Shown here: in pieces, positions 60,040-64,000 of the stretch
Layout: every line of letters starts with the position of its first letter
Numbering within the stretch: the stretch's first letter is position 1
Source: Opisthorchis felineus
Lineage: Eukaryota > Platyhelminthes > Trematoda > Opisthorchiida > Opisthorchiidae
Length of the DNA: 64,000 bases
Reading direction: 5' to 3'
Assembly: GCA_004794785.1 (NCBI GenBank)
Contig: SJOL01010112.1
Span: forward strand, 1 to 64,000
Notes under the pieces: generated by a model
What the model was told of the DNA's origin: nothing
Seen by the model: only the letters and a program-made list of their open reading frames with translations
Database searches by the model: none
Program-made: the position numbers and the translations under genes

Positions 60040-61947
60040 GTGAGTAACCGTTTGTTTTTAACTGCCATTGCGTTGCGAAACCTTGTCAGGCACTGGGTCG
60101 ATCCTATTTGCACACGTCCACATTTTTTCCGTCTAGACTATACTAGTTTCCATGGTTATCACTTTCGCCAGAAATACACGTGTATGCAAATGTCCCAACG
60201 GATTTGCTTGATCTTATGTGATTTTCAACAGCCACTCCGCGAACGAAGCAGAGTAAGCATTTCCTTCATCACAGTGGTGTGTCTTGTTATATCCTCTGGT
60301 CTGGTGCCGCCCAAAACTCCCCTCTTCCACGTGTTTGTATGCAAACCAGCATCGTATGTGGTATTATGAATATATTTATCGTCTTTCCATACTTTTTGCA
60401 ATCTAGGTACAAGCCTTTATTTGTAATTGATTTGATTTGGGTCGTTTTTCACTCTTCGAATGGTTAAGCCGGTGGTACTCGAGAGGTGTTTATTGGCTAA
60501 TCATTGGCTTCACGTTTGCTTTGCTTGGCACCAACTGCCTCTGATCCGTATAGTTCTGTGTTCCCTTCTATCCCATCTGAACCTTGGCATCAGATGGCTT
60601 TACCCGTGTTCTTCTGAAATGAGACTTTCCTTCGATAGAAGTGGTCATGATGCATATCTGTACATACTAACTTTTCACATGTTGGATTGTTCGACAGTTG
60701 TTTCAAACTTTCGTGAATTTTAGCTATCAGTACATTTGAACCCAACAGTAGGACTCATATAAAATCAAAAACTAACTCTTTGCCCCAAAGAATGTGCAAC
60801 CTGCGTTTTCTCACACGTACCTGTCAATAATGTGTTGTTTCTCCATGCCCATCTGAATTGTTTGTAGCAATGGTTGGCATAACACTACCATGACAACGAT
60901 TACGACTTTCCCTCCCTTCTCACTGTGTATCCATTTTGCTAACTGTGTCAATTAGATGTGAGATCTGTCAGTTAGTTGTCCGGGAATGCGTTCGATTGAC
61001 CAATACTCATCAACTGCAGTTGCTTTGATTTGGGAAACAAAACTCATCAGTCCTAATGTCCCGTTATCGTTCTGTACCAATTAGGTTTCTCTGGTTTATC
61101 AGTTTCGGCTGTCATCTTCAGTATCGTCCGGTTTTGGTGAGCAGAGAGGACTAGGAAGCTGTGGGTGATCTGAGGGGATGTAGTTTCCAATAGCCAACAA
61201 TACAACAGATGGTGACGGCAGGATATCTATGTTCCCTGCTCTACTGTCTTGTTGGTGACATACCGTCTGAGCCCGGCAACTAATACTTACCGGTCCTTTA
61301 CTCAGGTAACAATAACGAAGCTATGAAAGCTTAGCGACTGGAACTAAGCTAGAAGATGGCTTGCTGACGGTTGTGCAACTTCTGTGTCGATCCTTGGCTT
61401 CCTGCTCCGCCCACTGTGGTACATCAAAAGGCACAGTAGCTGGAGACAGCTCTTTTCGGAGACAAAGGAAGATTATTACTGTATTTATAGGGTTGTCACA
61501 GAATACTCCACATCTAAGCATCGAGCTATAGATGTTAGATCCGGATTGGCTGACATTTCGACCAATCAAGCGATGCCTTCGTTTGGTCTGTAGCCCGCAT
61601 GTGACGCATCCGTTCAACCGACGTGATGTTCGATTATTAAGAGTGGCTGGCCTCCGGACACATTGGCAGTGCGTTTTGACAATGACTGTTGGAAAAGAAA
61701 ATCAACGACCACGATGCATGAATCTGCTTAGTACTACGTTTATTTGCTTCAGTAAACATCACTTCTGATCTGAGCACTTCATGGTCGCTCTATTCTGACT
61801 TAACTCATGATGACTTTTCTATTTTCAAATGGTTTGTTTGTAGCTTGCATGCCTTCAGTCTTTTGCAAATCGGTGGGTGTTCAGCTCCCCCAGGTCATTT
61901 GCTGTCAGTGCAGCAACAGGGGGCGAACGTGTTTAAGTCTTCCTGCC

Positions 61948-62035
61948 GTGCCGGGATAGTGTAGTGAGGCAAACATTTGTAAGTACACGGGGCGATCGAT
62001 TCCTGATTCGAACCTCACCGCACTTGGAACTGGCG
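61948..62035 (+). repeat. tRNA-like fragment
   Basis: GGGATAGTGTAGTGAGGCAA (A-box-like) and GATTCGAACCTCACCGC (B-box-like) are spaced as in a tRNA, but the arms do not close into a cloverleaf. It is a likely SINE head. Confidence 0.4.
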
Positions 62036-62104
62036 ACGGTATTGGGATAAAAACACCTGCGCACTACTTTACTGTCTGTAAGTAGTTATATATATACATA
62101 GTAG

Positions 62105-62105
<1 letters not shown>

Positions 62106-62147
<42 letters not shown>
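62106..62147 (+). repeat. (TA)n microsatellite
   Basis: About 20 TA units, preceded by a partial duplicate (GTAGTTATATATA at about 62083). Confidence 0.95.
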
Positions 62148-62150
<3 letters not shown>

Positions 62151-62937
62151 AAACTCTCCCATCGGAAGACCGTATGAAGGCTCTTGTGAACATTTGTTGG
62201 CCTCTTTAAATCAGGATACACTGTGCCCGATGCCTTATCTGGTCTTTAGCAGCTGTAAGACGGCTTTGCTGCAACCAGTCTTATCATAATCCTAAGCCCA
62301 CCTCTTTTCTACAGGAACTGATTCAGTATCAGTGAGCAGCACAGTTGTTTGCTTTGTTTACCTCACCCTGTTTTATACAAAAATAGAGCTGGAAGCATAC
62401 GAACCTCTTATCCAGTTATCCATCGCAGTGAGATGGAAAATGTTCCCCATGTTACACTGAAAGGTCACTCTTTTGGGGCTCTACTCATTTGGGTATGTAA
62501 ACCCCCTTAAGGTTCAGCATACTGTTCAGAATGCGTAATGGCAGTTGGGTTTGCTCGTATCTCCCGTGACGATAATGGTTCTTGGAATTCACAAACGTGA
62601 TCCTCGTTGAGAGGATCCCTGTAGATCTGCAGTCTTGGAACTACCCCAATTGCCGCCTGCATAAATTGAGCAAGGGAGTAAGGTGGGAAACATCTGGCTG
62701 AAGCATAGGAAGAACTCAGCTGATTAGCATGGATATGCTATTCAGCGGAGCAGAGATCGACACCCACGGTTTTCCGCATTCGCTTCAATATCGTTTTTCG
62801 ACCTACATGCATCTAGGTTGAATGAGCAATGGTGACACAGAAGAGACTGGAAGTAATCGGGGAGAACCAGATGAAAATAGGCAACAAAAACACATTAATG
62901 TGGGATGGTGATGTGAGGAGATTTGGTAATGTTCAAT

Positions 62938-63137
62938 CGAGATTTCGTCCTGTCAGTGAAGCCAAGCTATGCTGAAAAGCCGAGAAACACAGTGCAGCTG
63001 TTTGATCCTTGTTGGGAATGATCAGCAGTGTGCATCCTACGAAACTCAGAGAGTTTCGACCTGGCGACCTTCCTACAAATGGTTGAACACTTAAACGTTT
63101 GGCCACGAGCGGCTGATCAGCAGTGTGATTAGCTCTC
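62938..63137 (-). mobile_element. tRNA-derived SINE (family 2), copy C
   Basis: On the minus strand the head (CCGCTCGTGGCCAAACGTTT, GGTCGAAACTC) runs directly into the tail (GAGTTTCGTAGGATGCACAC, CTGATCATTCCCAACAAGGA, CTGCACTGTGTTTCTCGGC). The hammerhead-like boxes have G-to-C changes in both CTGATGA and GAAA. It serves as the uninterrupted reference that reveals the insertion in copy B. Confidence 0.75.
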
Positions 63138-64000
63138 GACGAGATTTTGTCAGTGGGGTATCAGGTAAAAATCAGTTGATCCGGTTGCAAAGTCAAGCAT
63201 CTTGCTGGGGAGATGTCTATTTGTGCAACCAGTGGATTGGAAGTACAATAGAACCCATTTCTGAAGCTACATCGCGTGACGCGTATTATCTTCCGTTGGT
63301 ATCCTATTTCGTTTCAGTACGCAGTGATTTCCGTTCTAACCTGGATTGCTTGCTTCTCCTTTATCTAAATTCATCCCGCTTCCCCATAAATCTCTGCTCA
63401 ACTCTCTCCCTCTCTCTATTGTATGCATCAACTGGGTAGTCCGCGTGAGAAGACGCGATTTTCTCACGCATAATGGCCGTTTGCGTGCTGAGTACGCAAA
63501 CGACTTGCGGTTAACACAGCCACATGCACACTGTCCCAAGTTTTTGTCAAGCCCCCTTGCCGTTATTTATACGACGGCGTTTGCGGTGGGTTGGAATTCC
63601 CAACTCGCTAGAATATCAACCGGCCAAACGCTTTCAGGAGATAGTTGAAACGTCTTTCTAGTCTAAAGCTTACCTACTGTTCTAATTTTTGGACGCAACG
63701 ATTTATTCAAGCAAACTAGCTTCAAAGTGCACAGGTGGAAGGAAACGTTCGTCGTTCGAACCGACTGGTGGTATTGATTTTCATTCGGAAATTTTAAAGA
63801 CCATTCAGCCTGCGCGAAAAATACTGAAGTCCGTTGCGCATATGCTTCATACTTGGCAATCCAACTGGACTTTTAAAAAACTCATTGAATCCTCAATCCT
63901 TTAATTACGGCAATTTGATCAGTAGGCTACTATGGGTTACATGCGGGATATAAAGCGCTGCTCTTTGTTCACTAGATGAAAACAATCGTTATTGATTGGC

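Larger units (their letters stand above)
60040..64000 (+). other. downstream intron and right edge
   Basis: No further exon is firmly supported. The stretch holds a tRNA-like fragment, a long TA repeat and a family-2 SINE. An open basic stretch at about 63736-63900 (GRKRSSFEPTGGIDF) could be a further exon, but its acceptor is weak. The MAP1 C-terminal light-chain domain is not found here. Confidence 0.45.

Noticed and set aside
1..64000. CRISPR arrays, bacterial operons or prophage
   Set aside because: No regularly spaced repeats, no ribosome-binding-site-led gene clusters; introns, SINEs and microsatellites show animal DNA.

Overview
This is eukaryotic DNA, most likely from a trematode flatworm and possibly an opisthorchiid-type liver fluke. 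The evidence is a multi-exon gene with GT..AG introns of up to about 10 kb, a dense load of tRNA-derived SINEs, fragments of Penelope-like, RTE/CR1-like and MULE-like transposons, and hammerhead ribozyme motifs of the kind known from flatworm retroelements. The species call rests on remembered resemblance of the SINE and retroelement reading frames to fluke repeats and was not checked by a search.

The one gene I can support well is a plus-strand homologue of the microtubule-associated protein MAP1 family (vertebrate MAP1A/B/S, Drosophila Futsch). Nine exons (20801-20879 tentative, then 23557-23828, 28238-28463, 38281-38578, 46194-46712, 47972-52078, 55179-55519, 55667-55903, 59947-60039) join with compatible phases at all eight junctions and give about 2,057 codons. 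The first five encode the conserved MAP1 N-terminal region (a metallo-beta-lactamase-like fold without its metal ligands). The 4.1-kb exon encodes a basic Lys/Pro/Ala-rich segment and then a very long acidic, low-complexity region with degenerate repeats. The extreme N-terminus and the C-terminal light-chain region were not found; the latter probably lies beyond the right edge.

Left flank (1-20 kb): no firmly supported gene. It holds two coding islands that might be exons of an unidentified beta-propeller-like gene (about 6.8-7.06 and 19.46-19.73 kb), a cluster of alternating-orientation SINEs (7.5-11.7 kb), a Penelope-like tail, and two hammerhead-bearing repeats (2.2 and 15.2 kb).

The introns carry most of the other recognisable content: SINE copies; a 294-bp Penelope-like insert with an 8-bp target duplication inside another SINE (29.1-29.6 kb); a SWIM/MULE-type transposase relic with a long inverted arm (39.6-43.1 kb); two divergently oriented reverse transcriptase relics (43.2-45.7 kb); and a second well-formed hammerhead ribozyme antisense to the gene (58.9 kb). 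The rest of the non-coding sequence shows nothing I can name.
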